Shown: positions 53,522 through 62,467 of the stretch, in pieces
Layout: the number at the start of each line of letters is the position of its first letter
Position numbering within the stretch: the first letter of the stretch is position 1
Assembly: GCF_003725775.1 (NCBI RefSeq)
Contig: NZ_RJSG01000002.1
Location: 1,206,400-1,270,399, forward strand
DNA length: 64,000 bases
Source of the DNA: Nocardioides marmorisolisilvae
Lineage (GTDB): Bacteria > Actinomycetota > Actinomycetes > Propionibacteriales > Nocardioidaceae
Direction of reading: 5' to 3'
Program-made: the position numbers and the translations under genes
Notes under the pieces: model-generated
What the model saw: only the letters and a program-made list of their open reading frames with translations
The model's database searches: none
Told to the model about the DNA's origin: nothing

Positions 53522-54976
53522 ATGAGCGTGCAGTCGCTTCCGGGCACTGCTGCCGAGCAGCCGTACCGGTACCGGAAGGTGGAGCTCGTCGAGCCGGACT
53601 GGCGCCGGTTCCCCGGCTGGCGGGACGTCACCGCCGAGGACTGGGCCTCCGCGCAGTGGCAGCGGGCGCACTGCGTCAAGAACGTCCGCCAGCTCCGCGA
53701 CCTCCTCGGCGACCTCGTCGACGAGCGCTTCTACGCCGACCTCGAGCGCGACCAGGCCGAGCGGGCCACGATGTCGATGCTGGTCCCGCCGCAGATGATG
53801 AACACGATGGTCCCGCACCTGGCGCCTGCCGGTCCGGGGTCCCTGACCGACGCGTTCTACGCCGACCCGGTCCGCCTGTACATGCTGCCGGTCTTCTCCG
53901 ACCGCCGGACCGACTGGCCCTCGCACCCGCACGCCACCCGCGACTCGCTGCACGAGCACGATATGTGGGCGGCCGAGGGACTGACGCACCGCTACCCGAC
54001 CAAGGTGCTCGCCGAGCTGCTGCCGACCTGCCCCCAGTACTGCGGCCACTGCACCCGGATGGATCTCGTCGGGAACTCGACGGCCCAGGTCGAGAAGCTG
54101 AAGTTCACCGCCAAGCCCGGAGACCGGCTCGAGTCGATGCTCGAGTACCTCCGCCGCACACCGGAGGTTCGCGACGTCGTCGTATCGGGGGGCGACGTCG
54201 CGAACCTGCCGATCGCCCGGCTCGAGGACTTCCTGCTCCAGCTGCTCGAGATCGAGAACATCCGCGACATCCGCCTGGCCACCAAGGCGCTGATGGGGAT
54301 GCCGCAGCACTGGCTCCAGGACGACGTCCGGGCCGGCGTCGAACGGGTGGCGACGCTGGCCCGGACGCGCGGGGTCTCCCTCGCGATCCACACGCACGTC
54401 AACCACGCCAACTCGGTGACGCCCCTGGTGGCCGATGCCGCCAAGGCGATGCTCGAGGCGGGCGTCCGCGACGTACGCAACCAGGGCGTGCTGCTCAACG
54501 GGGTCAACGCGGCGCCGCACGAGCTGCTCGACCTGTGCTTCGCACTCCTCGACGGCGCCCAGGTGATGCCGTACTACTTCTACATGTGCGACCTGATCCC
54601 GTACTCGGAGCACTGGCGGGTCTCGGTCGCCCAGGCGCAGTGGCTCCAGCACCAGATCATGGGTTACCTGCCCGGGTTCGCGACCCCGCGGATCGTCTGC
54701 GACGTCCCGTTCGTCGGCAAGCGCTGGGTGCACCAGCTCGCCGAGTACGACCGCGAGCGCGGCATCTCGTACTGGACGAAGAACTACCGGACCTCGATCG
54801 AGGCCGAGGACGCCGAGGCCCTGTCGCGGTACTACGAGTACTACGACCCGATCCACACGCTTCCCGAGGCCGGGCAAGCCTGGTGGCGCGAGCACGGCGG
54901 GCTCGACGAGAGCGCGCTCAAGGCCGCCGAGGTGGCTGAGGCGTCACGCCGGACGGCGGCGCTCCAGGCTCACTGA
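53522..54976 (+). CDS. kamA: Lysine 2,3-aminomutase, radical SAM
   Basis: The 484-residue enzyme carries the radical SAM cluster motif CPQYCGHC (C170, C174, C177) and the PLP and product-binding regions VVVSGGDVANLP, THVNHANSVTP and YYFYMCDLIPYSEHW. It converts L-lysine to L-beta-lysine, the first step of the pathway completed by the divergent operon. ATG 53522 follows GAGGAGGGACG. Its 3' end overlaps the exonuclease gene by seven bases. Confidence 0.95.
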   Translation: MSVQSLPGTAAEQPYRYRKVELVEPDWRRFPGWRDVTAEDWASAQWQRAHCVKNVRQLRDLLGDLVDERFYADLERDQAERATMSMLVPPQMMNTMVPHLAPAGPGSLTDAFYADPVRLYMLPVFSDRRTDWPSHPHATRDSLHEHDMWAAEGLTHRYPTKVLAELLPTCPQYCGHCTRMDLVGNSTAQVEKLKFTAKPGDRLESMLEYLRRTPEVRDVVVSGGDVANLPIARLEDFLLQLLEIENIRDIRLATKALMGMPQHWLQDDVRAGVERVATLARTRGVSLAIHTHVNHANSVTPLVADAAKAMLEAGVRDVRNQGVLLNGVNAAPHELLDLCFALLDGAQVMPYYFYMCDLIPYSEHWRVSVAQAQWLQHQIMGYLPGFATPRIVCDVPFVGKRWVHQLAEYDRERGISYWTKNYRTSIEAEDAEALSRYYEYYDPIHTLPEAGQAWWREHGGLDESALKAAEVAEASRRTAALQAH

Positions 54977-55896
54977 CGCGCGTCGGTGATGGTGGTGACC
55001 AGCCGGGCGATCGGGGTGTCCAACCCCCAGCGCTCGGCCAGCACCGTGAGGGCGTCCGCGTCGACCGGTGTCGGCGGCAGCGTCAGGTCGAGCTCGCCGA
55101 GCGGGATGTCCCGCGCGACCGCCACGACCGTCGGGGCCACATCGAGGTAGTCGGCGGCAGCCACGATCTTGCTCCGCGGGCCGGGCGCCAGGTCGCTGTC
55201 CGGGTCCAGGGAGGCCGCCCGGATGCCGTCGATGCTGCCGAACCGGTTCAGGAGCGTTGCGGCAGTCTTCTCCCCCACCCCGGCCACGCCGGGAAGGCCG
55301 TCCGAGGCGTCGCCACGCAGGGTCGCGAAGTCGGCGTACTGGTTCGCCTCGACGTCGTACTTCTCGCGCACGACCGCGTTGGTCACCTTCTCGTGCCGAC
55401 CGACGCCCCGCGCGGTGTAGAGAACCCGGATCCCCAGGTCGTCGTCGACGAGCTGGAACAGGTCGCGGTCACCCGTGACGATCTCGACGGGCATCCCGGC
55501 GTCGGTGGCGAGCGTCCCGATGACGTCGTCGGCTTCGTAGCCGTCGGCCCCGACCACCGCGATGCCGAAGGCAGCGAGCACCTCGATGATGATCGGGATC
55601 TGCACCTGCAGCGGGTCCGGCACCTCTTCGATGTCCGATCCGCCCGGCACCTCTGCCTCGACCCGGTGTGCCTTGTACGTCGGCAGCAGGTCCACGCGCC
55701 ACTGCGGGCGCCAGTCGTTGTCCCAGCAACAGACCAGGTGGGTGGGCTGGTACTCCTCGACGAGCCGGCTGATGAAGTCCAGCAGCCCCCGCACCGCGTT
55801 CACCGGGGTGCCGTCCGGAGCACGCATGGTGTCCGGGACGCCGTAGAAGGCTCGGAAGTACAACGAGGCGGTGTCCAGCAGCATCAGGGAGCTCAC
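54970..55896 (-). CDS. 5'-3' exonuclease, Pol I N-terminal-like
   Basis: The 308-residue flap-nuclease-family protein has LMLLDTASLYFRAFYGVPDT, CCWDNDWRPQWR, GYEADDVIGTLATDAG, VTGDRDLFQLV and a helix-hairpin-helix GVAGVGEKTAATLLNRFG. The metal-binding acidic residues are present. It is a stand-alone version of the DNA polymerase I 5' nuclease (Rv2090 in Mycobacterium occupies the same neighbourhood). GTG 55896 is leaderless. Confidence 0.92.
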   Translation of the reverse strand: MSSLMLLDTASLYFRAFYGVPDTMRAPDGTPVNAVRGLLDFISRLVEEYQPTHLVCCWDNDWRPQWRVDLLPTYKAHRVEAEVPGGSDIEEVPDPLQVQIPIIIEVLAAFGIAVVGADGYEADDVIGTLATDAGMPVEIVTGDRDLFQLVDDDLGIRVLYTARGVGRHEKVTNAVVREKYDVEANQYADFATLRGDASDGLPGVAGVGEKTAATLLNRFGSIDGIRAASLDPDSDLAPGPRSKIVAAADYLDVAPTVVAVARDIPLGELDLTLPPTPVDADALTVLAERWGLDTPIARLVTTITDARQ

Positions 55897-55918
55897 AGAC
55901 CCACCCTAGGGTTAGCCT
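55894..55918. promoter_or_regulatory. Divergent leaderless promoters of the exonuclease and secreted-protein genes
   Basis: On the minus strand TAGGGT (55908-55903) lies six bases before GTG 55896. On the plus strand TAGCCT (55913-55918) lies seven bases before ATG 55926. The two -10 hexamers are only four bases apart, so the promoters compete for polymerase. Confidence 0.5.
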
Positions 55919-55925
55919 CGGACAC

Positions 55926-56534
55926 ATGACCTCTCGGAGCACCCTGCGTGCGGTCCTCGCCGCCGTCGCGTCCCTCACGCTTCTCGCCGGCACCGCCAGC
56001 GCAGCCCATGCTGATGCGTTCCGCCACCGGGATCCCACCGGAGACGTGTTGATCAGCACCGCGGACGAGAACGGTCCGCACTACTCACACGACTCCCGGC
56101 GCCGACTGCCCGATATCCAGCAGTTCACGGTGCTGCACACCCGCTGGACGGTCAGCGTCGCCACCGCGCTCCGCGGGCTGGACGCGATCGACGACGCGTG
56201 GAGTGCCACGGTCGTGACCTCGAAGGGCGACCGCTTTCAGGTCGGTCGCAATGTCAGCACGGGCTCGTTGGACGGTTTCACGCCGTTCGTGACGGCGTCC
56301 CGTAACGGATACCACTTCAAGTGCGACGGGATCACGGCAACGCGCACGCGCTCGGGCGTCATCGCCAAGATCCCGACGCGCTGCCTGGGGAACCCGTGGA
56401 AGGTACGTGTGGGGGTTCAGGCAAGTTCGACCTACGCCGAGTGCTGCCCCGAGGTCACCGGTCTCGACGACGCACTCCTCAACGGCGCCTACACCGACCG
56501 CAAGCCCGCCCTGAGCCCCTGGATCGCACGGTGA
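55926..56534 (+). CDS. Secreted protein of unknown function
   Basis: The 202-residue protein has a clear signal peptide (residues 1-30, ending ASAAHADA). A mature domain follows that is rich in beta strands, with an Asp-rich start (DPTGDVLISTADENGPHY) and three cysteines (FKCDGI, TRCLGN, YAECCPE). I do not recognise the family. It is followed, with one-base overlap, by a DinB gene. Confidence 0.75.
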   Translation: MTSRSTLRAVLAAVASLTLLAGTASAAHADAFRHRDPTGDVLISTADENGPHYSHDSRRRLPDIQQFTVLHTRWTVSVATALRGLDAIDDAWSATVVTSKGDRFQVGRNVSTGSLDGFTPFVTASRNGYHFKCDGITATRTRSGVIAKIPTRCLGNPWKVRVGVQASSTYAECCPEVTGLDDALLNGAYTDRKPALSPWIAR

Positions 56535-57085
56535 TGACCGAGCTACCACCGTGGGAACCCCCGTTCAACGGCACCGAGGCCGAGGCGATCTTCGGTGCGC
56601 TCGACCGGCAGCGGGTGACCTTCCGCTGGAAGGCGGCCGATCTCGACGAGAAGGGCCTGCGCGCGACGATCCCGTCCTCGACGATGACGCTGGGCGGCCT
56701 CCTCAAGCACCTGGCGCTGGTCGAGGACCTGTACTTCCACCGCAAGATCCTCGACGAGCCGATGCCGGAGCCGTGGGCCTCGGTCGACTGGGAGACCGAG
56801 GGCGAGGGCTACGACTGGCGGACAGCGGCCGAGGAGTCCGCCGCGGACCTCTACGCGCTCTACGACGCCGCAGCCGACCGCTCCCGGGCACTCGTGGCCC
56901 AGATCATGGAGCAGGGCGGGCTGAGCTCCCCCTCGAACGCGACCCTCCCGGACGGCACCCGGGCCAACGTGCGGCGGGTTCTGATGGATGTCATCGAGGA
57001 GTACGGCCGGCACACCGGCCACGCCGACCTCCTGCGCGAGGCGGTCGACGGACGGACCGGCGAGGACCCGCCCTGGCCCGCGTGA
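56534..57085 (+). CDS. DinB-like (DUF664) protein, second copy
   Basis: The 183-residue protein is a paralogue of 48649-49176: STMTLGGLLKHLALVEDLYF, WASVDWETEGEGYDWRTA and MDVIEEYGRHTGHADLLRE align with the other copy, including the metal-ligand histidines. It is probably another mycothiol-dependent transferase. ATG 56534 overlaps the secreted-protein stop (TGATG); GTG 56531 is an alternative. Confidence 0.85.
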   Translation: MTELPPWEPPFNGTEAEAIFGALDRQRVTFRWKAADLDEKGLRATIPSSTMTLGGLLKHLALVEDLYFHRKILDEPMPEPWASVDWETEGEGYDWRTAAEESAADLYALYDAAADRSRALVAQIMEQGGLSSPSNATLPDGTRANVRRVLMDVIEEYGRHTGHADLLREAVDGRTGEDPPWPA

Positions 57086-57154
57086 GCCGGTCCTGACGCC
57101 CGGTCGTCGAACCAGCCTGTGGAAAAGTTCGGGCCGGTGATCCGTGTAGACCAG

Positions 57155-57170
57155 TAGGCTCAGCGCCGTG
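57155..57170 (+). promoter_or_regulatory. Leaderless promoter of the Lrp-type gene
   Basis: TAGGCT (57155-57160), seven bases, then GTG 57168. Confidence 0.55.
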
Positions 57171-57605
57171 GAGAAGATCGATCGGAAGATCCTGCTGCTG
57201 CTCGCGGGCGATGGCCGGATGTCCTACACCGACCTCGGCAAGGCCACCGGGCTGTCCACCTCGGCGGTCCACCAGCGCGTGAAGCGCCTCGAGGAGCGCG
57301 GCCTGATCACCGGGTACGGCGCCTCGATCGACCACGCCCAGGCAGGTCGGCCGCTGACCGCGTTCATCTCGATCACGCCGTTCGACCCGTCCGCGGCGGA
57401 CGACTACCCGGAGCGCTTGGCGGACATCGAGGAGATCGAGAGCTGCTGGTCGGTCGCCGGCGAGGAGTCCTACATCCTCAAGATCCGCACGGCGACGCCG
57501 GCCGACCTCGAGGAGCTCCTGGCCCGCATCCGGACCACGGCCAACGTCGCCACGCGCACGACCATCGTGCTCTCGACCGCGTTCGAGAACCGCCCGATCA
57601 GCTAG
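57168..57605 (+). CDS. Lrp/AsnC family transcriptional regulator
   Basis: The 145-residue protein has an N-terminal helix-turn-helix (KIDRKILLLLAGDGRMSY, LGKATGLSTSAVHQRVKRLE) and a C-terminal RAM ligand-binding domain (AFISITPFDPSA, CWSVAGEESYILKIRT). Such proteins sense amino acids. It is not next to the lysine operon (2.2 kb away and separated by three genes), so control of that operon is only a possibility. It converges with helY. Confidence 0.9.
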   Translation: MEKIDRKILLLLAGDGRMSYTDLGKATGLSTSAVHQRVKRLEERGLITGYGASIDHAQAGRPLTAFISITPFDPSAADDYPERLADIEEIESCWSVAGEESYILKIRTATPADLEELLARIRTTANVATRTTIVLSTAFENRPIS

Positions 57606-57613
57606 TCCGGGCG

Positions 57614-60388
57614 CTAGTCGCTGACCGAGCTGTAGGCGACCACTCCCCGGCGCAACCGCTCGGTGGCCTCGCGAGCGTTGTCCCGGAGCACCGGGTCCCC
57701 GGCCGCGTCCCCGATCTGACCGGCGAGGTCGAGCAGCTGCTTGACCCAACGGACGAAGTCACCGGCGGCCAGACCCGTGGCGTCGAGCACCTCGTCGAGG
57801 TCGTCACCCTCGGCCCACCGGAACGCCGCCCAGGCGAACCCGAAATCAGGCTCCCGCAACTGCTCCAGCTTGTGCTCGCGCTCCAGCGCGTCCAGGTCGG
57901 ACCAGAGGGAGGTCATCTCCTTGAGCACGTCGCGGACCTTGCTGCCCGGGATCCGCGGCGCCGCGGTGTCGTCAGCCTTCCGTGACTCGAAGACCAGCGT
58001 GGACAGCACGGCCGCCAGCTGGCTCGGGTCGAGGTCCTTCCAGAGCCCGGCCCGGAGCGACTCGGCCGTCAGCAGGTCGAGCTCGTTGTAGATCCGCATC
58101 AGCGCCTTGCCGCGCTTGGTGACGGTGTCCCCGTCCAGGTACTCCAGCGCGGTCAGCACCTCGCAGATCCGGTCGAACTGCCGCGCGATGGTGTTGGTGC
58201 GCTGCTCGATGCGCCGTCGCAGCGTCTTGGCGTCCCGGTCGAGCTTGTACCAGCGCTCCATCCAGCGGGCGTGGTCCTCGCGCTCCGGACAGCTGTGGCA
58301 CGGGTGGTCGCGCAGCCGCTGCCGCAGCTCCTCGATCTTGGCCGAACCCTCCCCTGACGGCGTACCGGTGGCGCCGCGGCGGCTGGGCGGCGGCGGGGTG
58401 AAGTTGTGCGTCCGCGACCGCAGCGCGCTCGCCAGGTCCCGGCGCGACTGCGGGTTGCGGCCGTTGAACGTCTTCGGGATGCGCATCCGGTCGAAGGCAG
58501 TCACCGGGGTCGGGAAGTCGACCAGGCTCAGCCGCCGCGCGTGCCGGTCCGCGGTCAGGACGTAGGGGCGTGGGCCTTCCCGGTCCCCCTGGTTGCCGGG
58601 GTCGATGACGACGGCCATCCCGGAGAAGCGGCCGGCCGGCACTTCGATCACGTCGCCGGGGCGCAGCGCGTCCAGGGAGGCGATCACCTCGGCGCGCTTG
58701 TCGTGCCGGCGAGACTTCGCCAGCCCCGCCTCGGTGTCGGACAGCTCGCGGCGCAGCCGGGCGTACTCGCCGAAGTCGCCGAGGTGGCACTTCGCGGAGT
58801 CCGCGTACCCGTCCAGGGCGTCGTCGCTCTTCCGCAGCTGGCGGGCCAGGCCGACGACGGCCTTGTCGGCCTGGAACTGGGCGAAGGAGGACTCCAGGAG
58901 CTCGCGCGCACGCTCCCGGCCGAACTGGTGCACCAGGTTGACCGCCATGTTGTACGACGGCGCGAAGGAGGACCGGAGCGGGTACGTGCGGGTCGAGGCG
59001 AGGCCGGCGACCGACTTGGGCTCCAGGCCGGGCTGGTAGAGCACCACCCCGTGGCCCTCGACGTCGATCCCGCGGCGACCGGCGCGTCCGGTCAGCTGGG
59101 TGTACTCCCCCGGCGTGATGTCGGCGTGGGTCTCGCCGTTCCACTTCGACAGCTTCTCGATGACGACCGACCGGGCCGGCATGTTGATGCCCAGGGCCAG
59201 GGTCTCGGTGGCGAAGACCACCCGGCACAGGCCACGCAGGAACAGCTCCTCCACGCACTCCTTGAACGTCGGCAGCATCCCGGCGTGGTGCGCGGCGATG
59301 CCGCGGGTGAGGCCGTCGAGGAACTCGTGGTAGCCGAGCACCTGGAGGTCCTCGTCCGGCAGGTTCGAGCAGTGCTCCTCGACGAATGCGAGGATCTCGT
59401 CGCGCTCCTCCGGAGTGGTCAGGCGCAGGTTCGCGTTGAGGCACTGCTGGACTGCTGCGTCGCAGCCGACCCGGCTGAAGATGAACACGATCGCGGGGAG
59501 CAGTCCGGCGCGGTCAAGCTGCTCCACCACGTCGGCGCGACTCGGCACCCAGACCCGGCGGCCGTTCCCGCTCTGGCGTGCGCGGTCGGGTCGCCGCTGA
59601 CCCTTGGGCGAGCGCCGGTCCCGCATCCGGCCCGCCATGTAGTCGTCGCGGGCCACCCGGAGCAGCTGCGGGTTCACCGTGCCCTCCTGCGGAGCGGTGG
59701 GTCCATCGGCGAACAGGTCGAACATCTTCCTGCCCACGAGCACGTGCTGGTACAGCGGCACCGGCCGCTTCTCCTCGACGATCGTCACGGTCTCGCCGCG
59801 CACGGTGCCGAGCCACTCCCCGAACTCCTCGGCGTTGCTCACGGTCGCAGAGAGCGAGACCAGGGCCACCGAGTCGGGCAGGTGGATGATCACTTCCTCC
59901 CAGACCGCGCCGCGGGATCGATCGGCGAGGTAGTGCACCTCGTCCATCACGACGTAGCCGAGGCCGGTCAGGGTCCGCGATCCGGCGTACAGCATGTTGC
60001 GGAGCACCTCGGTGGTCATCACCACGACCGGGGCGTCGCCGTTGATGCTGTTGTCCCCGGTGAGCAGTCCGACGTTCTCGGCGCCGTAGCGCTCCACCAG
60101 GTCGTTGAACTTCTGGTTCGACAGCGCCTTGATCGGCGTGGTGTAGAAGCACTTGCGCCCGCTGCCGAGAGCCAGGTGGACGGCGAACTCGCCCACGATC
60201 GTCTTGCCGGACCCGGTGGGAGCCGCGACCAGGACGGAGTGCCCGTCCTCGAGCACCCGGCAGGCGCGCAGCTGGAAGTCGTCGAGCGGGAAGTCGTAGT
60301 GCGAGGTGAAGTCGGCGACCTGCGGGTGGTCCTTGTTCCGGCGGTACCGCGCGTACTGGTCCGCGGGCGTCGGGTCCGAGGCGGTCAT
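57614..60388 (-). CDS. helY: DEAD/DEAH-box (Ski2/Mtr4-like) helicase HelY
   Basis: The 924-residue RNA helicase has Walker A VAAPTGSGKTIVGEFAV, DEVH box VVMDEVHYLADRSRGAVWEE, motif III VSLSATVSN and motif VI QLTGRAGRRGIDVEGHGV. A C-terminal DSHCT domain follows. It corresponds to Rv2092c. ATG 60388 is chosen because it starts the conserved region and overlaps the lipid-kinase stop (ATGA). A longer frame upstream belongs to that gene's shadow. Confidence 0.95.
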   Translation of the reverse strand: MTASDPTPADQYARYRRNKDHPQVADFTSHYDFPLDDFQLRACRVLEDGHSVLVAAPTGSGKTIVGEFAVHLALGSGRKCFYTTPIKALSNQKFNDLVERYGAENVGLLTGDNSINGDAPVVVMTTEVLRNMLYAGSRTLTGLGYVVMDEVHYLADRSRGAVWEEVIIHLPDSVALVSLSATVSNAEEFGEWLGTVRGETVTIVEEKRPVPLYQHVLVGRKMFDLFADGPTAPQEGTVNPQLLRVARDDYMAGRMRDRRSPKGQRRPDRARQSGNGRRVWVPSRADVVEQLDRAGLLPAIVFIFSRVGCDAAVQQCLNANLRLTTPEERDEILAFVEEHCSNLPDEDLQVLGYHEFLDGLTRGIAAHHAGMLPTFKECVEELFLRGLCRVVFATETLALGINMPARSVVIEKLSKWNGETHADITPGEYTQLTGRAGRRGIDVEGHGVVLYQPGLEPKSVAGLASTRTYPLRSSFAPSYNMAVNLVHQFGRERARELLESSFAQFQADKAVVGLARQLRKSDDALDGYADSAKCHLGDFGEYARLRRELSDTEAGLAKSRRHDKRAEVIASLDALRPGDVIEVPAGRFSGMAVVIDPGNQGDREGPRPYVLTADRHARRLSLVDFPTPVTAFDRMRIPKTFNGRNPQSRRDLASALRSRTHNFTPPPPSRRGATGTPSGEGSAKIEELRQRLRDHPCHSCPEREDHARWMERWYKLDRDAKTLRRRIEQRTNTIARQFDRICEVLTALEYLDGDTVTKRGKALMRIYNELDLLTAESLRAGLWKDLDPSQLAAVLSTLVFESRKADDTAAPRIPGSKVRDVLKEMTSLWSDLDALEREHKLEQLREPDFGFAWAAFRWAEGDDLDEVLDATGLAAGDFVRWVKQLLDLAGQIGDAAGDPVLRDNAREATERLRRGVVAYSSVSD

Positions 60389-61257
60389 GGGACCAGGACG
60401 CGCAGCGCCGCCGGCGCGACCTCGACCGTGAGCGGGAGCGCGGACATCCGCTCGCCGTCGGCGTAGGCGGTGATCCCGGGTGCGGCCACGGTGACGACCT
60501 TGCCCGCCCAGTGCCGGTACTTGGGGTGCTGGACGTGGGTGCCGCTGAACAGCTTGGGGAAGGTCCGGATCAGCTCGAGCTTGCTCATCGGCATGATCGC
60601 GACGACGTCCAGGATGCCGTCGTCGATGACGGCTCCCTCGGTGATCCGCATCCCGCCACCGAACGACTCGCTGTTGCCGACCGCCACCATCATCGCCTCG
60701 AACCGCTGCTGCTCGCCGTCGACCTCGATCACGTACGGGATCGGGCTGAAGGTGCGCAGCTCGGCCAGCGTGGCCAGGTTGTAGCGCATCTGGCCCTTCG
60801 GCCAGGTCATCTCGTTGGCGCGCTCGTTGACGATCGCGTCGAAACCGGCCGCGAGCACGGTCACGTAGTACTTGTGACCGGCCTTGGCCAGGTCGATCGC
60901 CCGCTCCTTGCCCCCGATGATGACGTCGGTGGCCGCCTCGGCGTCCTTGCGGGGCAGGCCGAGCGCGCGGGCCACGTCGTTGCCGGTGCCGGCCGGGACC
61001 AGGCCCAGGCGGGTCTGCGAACCGGCGAGTGCCTGCACGGCGAGGTGCACCATGCCGTCGCCGCCGATGACCACCAGGGTCTCGACCTGGTCCTCGACAC
61101 ACTGGCGGGCCAGGTCCAGCGCTTCGTCGCCGTCACGGCCCTGCAGGGCACGCACCTGGTAGCCGGTGTCGGAGAGCCGGCTGTGCACGACGTCGCCGAT
61201 GCGCCCGCCGCGGCCCTTGCCGGAGGTGGGATTGGTCAGGACAGCGATCACGGTCAC
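60385..61257 (-). CDS. Diacylglycerol kinase-family lipid kinase
   Basis: The 290-residue protein has the catalytic-domain motifs LTNPTSGKGRGGRIGD, VVIGGDGMVHLAVQAL and GLVPAGTGNDVARALGLPR. The C-terminal half has VDGEQQRFEAMMVAVGNSES and ADGERMSALP. It phosphorylates a lipid such as diacylglycerol. GTG 61257 is leaderless, with TAGGGT six bases upstream. It sits between tatC and helY, a position with no lipid kinase in Mycobacterium. Confidence 0.92.
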   Translation of the reverse strand: MTVIAVLTNPTSGKGRGGRIGDVVHSRLSDTGYQVRALQGRDGDEALDLARQCVEDQVETLVVIGGDGMVHLAVQALAGSQTRLGLVPAGTGNDVARALGLPRKDAEAATDVIIGGKERAIDLAKAGHKYYVTVLAAGFDAIVNERANEMTWPKGQMRYNLATLAELRTFSPIPYVIEVDGEQQRFEAMMVAVGNSESFGGGMRITEGAVIDDGILDVVAIMPMSKLELIRTFPKLFSGTHVQHPKYRHWAGKVVTVAAPGITAYADGERMSALPLTVEVAPAALRVLVP

Positions 61258-61269
61258 GCTCGAACCCTA
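61255..61269 (-). promoter_or_regulatory. Leaderless promoter of the lipid kinase-helY pair
   Basis: Minus-strand TAGGGT (61269-61264), six bases, then GTG 61257. Confidence 0.55.
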
Positions 61270-61285
61270 TCCGGCGACGGGCCGC

Positions 61286-62137
61286 TCAGAGCGCCGACGC
61301 GGTGTCGTCGTCGAGCCCGGCTTCTTCCTCGGCCCGGCGGCGGCTCTTGCGGCGGTCGAGCACCCGAGCGATGACCTCGGAGACGAGGAACAGGACCGTC
61401 ATCGGGACGGCGAGCAGGGTCATCGAGAACGGGTCGGTCGACGGGGTCGCCACCGCGGCGAAGACGAAGACGCCCACGATGATCCAGGAGCGGTAGCGCG
61501 CCAGCTGGGCACCGGTCACGACCCCCACCAGGTTGAGCAGCACCACGAACAGCGGGATCTCGAAGGAGATGCCGAAGACCAGCAGGGTCCGGATGACGAA
61601 GGTGTAGAAGTCGTTGAAGTTGTTGAGGTTGGTGAAGTCAGCGGGCGTGTTGAGCGAGATCAGGAACTTCAGGCCGGCGGGCAGGACGTAGTAGCCCACG
61701 GCCACGCCCAGCAGGAACAGCGGACCCGCGATGGCCACGAAGACCCGGGTCCACTTCTTCTCCTTGGGGTGGAGGCCCGGCAGGACGAACGCCCAGATCT
61801 GGTACAGCCAGTACGGGCTGCTGACGACCACGCCGGCAGTCGCGCAGAGCTTCAGCTGCAGCATCAGACCGGCGGCGATGCCCGAGAGCACGATCGAGGA
61901 GTCGACCTTGCGCTTGCCGCCGAGCATGTCGACGGCCTGGTTGTACGGGTGCACGAACAGGTCGAGGAGCTGGTCGTAGAAGAAGAACGCCACGATCGTG
62001 ACGACGATCAGGACGAGCAACGACCGCATCAGCCGGGCACGGAGCTCCCGGAAGTGGTCGGCCAGCGCCATCCGGCCGCCCTCGCCGGTGGGTTTGGTCT
62101 GGATCTGAAAAAGGCGCAGTGCACCCACGAACGACAC
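61286..62137 (-). CDS. tatC: Twin-arginine translocase subunit TatC
   Basis: The 283-residue protein has six membrane helices and the TatC signature MALADHFRELRARLMRSLLV at its N terminus, then YQIWAFVLPGLHPKEKKW and GISFEIPLFVVLLNLVGVV. It binds twin-arginine signals such as that of the phospholipase in this window. GTG 62137 is the first start after tatA, 17 bases beyond its stop. Confidence 0.96.
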   Translation of the reverse strand: MSFVGALRLFQIQTKPTGEGGRMALADHFRELRARLMRSLLVLIVVTIVAFFFYDQLLDLFVHPYNQAVDMLGGKRKVDSSIVLSGIAAGLMLQLKLCATAGVVVSSPYWLYQIWAFVLPGLHPKEKKWTRVFVAIAGPLFLLGVAVGYYVLPAGLKFLISLNTPADFTNLNNFNDFYTFVIRTLLVFGISFEIPLFVVLLNLVGVVTGAQLARYRSWIIVGVFVFAAVATPSTDPFSMTLLAVPMTVLFLVSEVIARVLDRRKSRRRAEEEAGLDDDTASAL

Positions 62138-62154
62138 CGCTGCGCCCCGATCCG

Positions 62155-62406
62155 TCAGTCGGTGGGCTTGGCCTGCGTCTCGGCGTCCGCCTGGGTCGGG
62201 GTGGCCTCGACCTCACGCGCCTCGATCGGCTTGGGGGTGGTCGGCGTCTCGTCGTCCTCGTCCATCAGGCCCTTGGTCTCGGCCTTGAAGATCCGCAGTG
62301 CGCGACCGGAACCACGGGCGAGCTCGGGCAGCTTCTTGCCGCCGAACAGCAGGATGACCACTGCGAGGATGATGATGATCTCGGTGGGTCCGATTTGCCT
62401 GAACAC
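62155..62406 (-). CDS. tatA: Twin-arginine translocase subunit TatA
   Basis: The 83-residue protein has one N-terminal membrane helix (EIIIILAVVILLFGGKKLPE) followed by an amphipathic helix (ELARGSGRALRIFKAET) and an acidic tail, the TatA layout. It forms the protein-conducting pore with TatC encoded downstream. It starts with GTG 62406; tatB is not in the window. Confidence 0.95.
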   Translation of the reverse strand: MFRQIGPTEIIIILAVVILLFGGKKLPELARGSGRALRIFKAETKGLMDEDDETPTTPKPIEAREVEATPTQADAETQAKPTD

Positions 62407-62467
62407 TGCCGTGCCTCATTCCGTCCGGGTGCCCGACTGGGAGTACGGGGCACCGTCCGCCCTCATC

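Noticed and set aside
57614-61102. A 1162-residue frame that would fuse sequence upstream of helY to the helicase
   Set aside because: The first 238 residues are the shadow of the lipid kinase gene. The helicase starts at ATG 60388.
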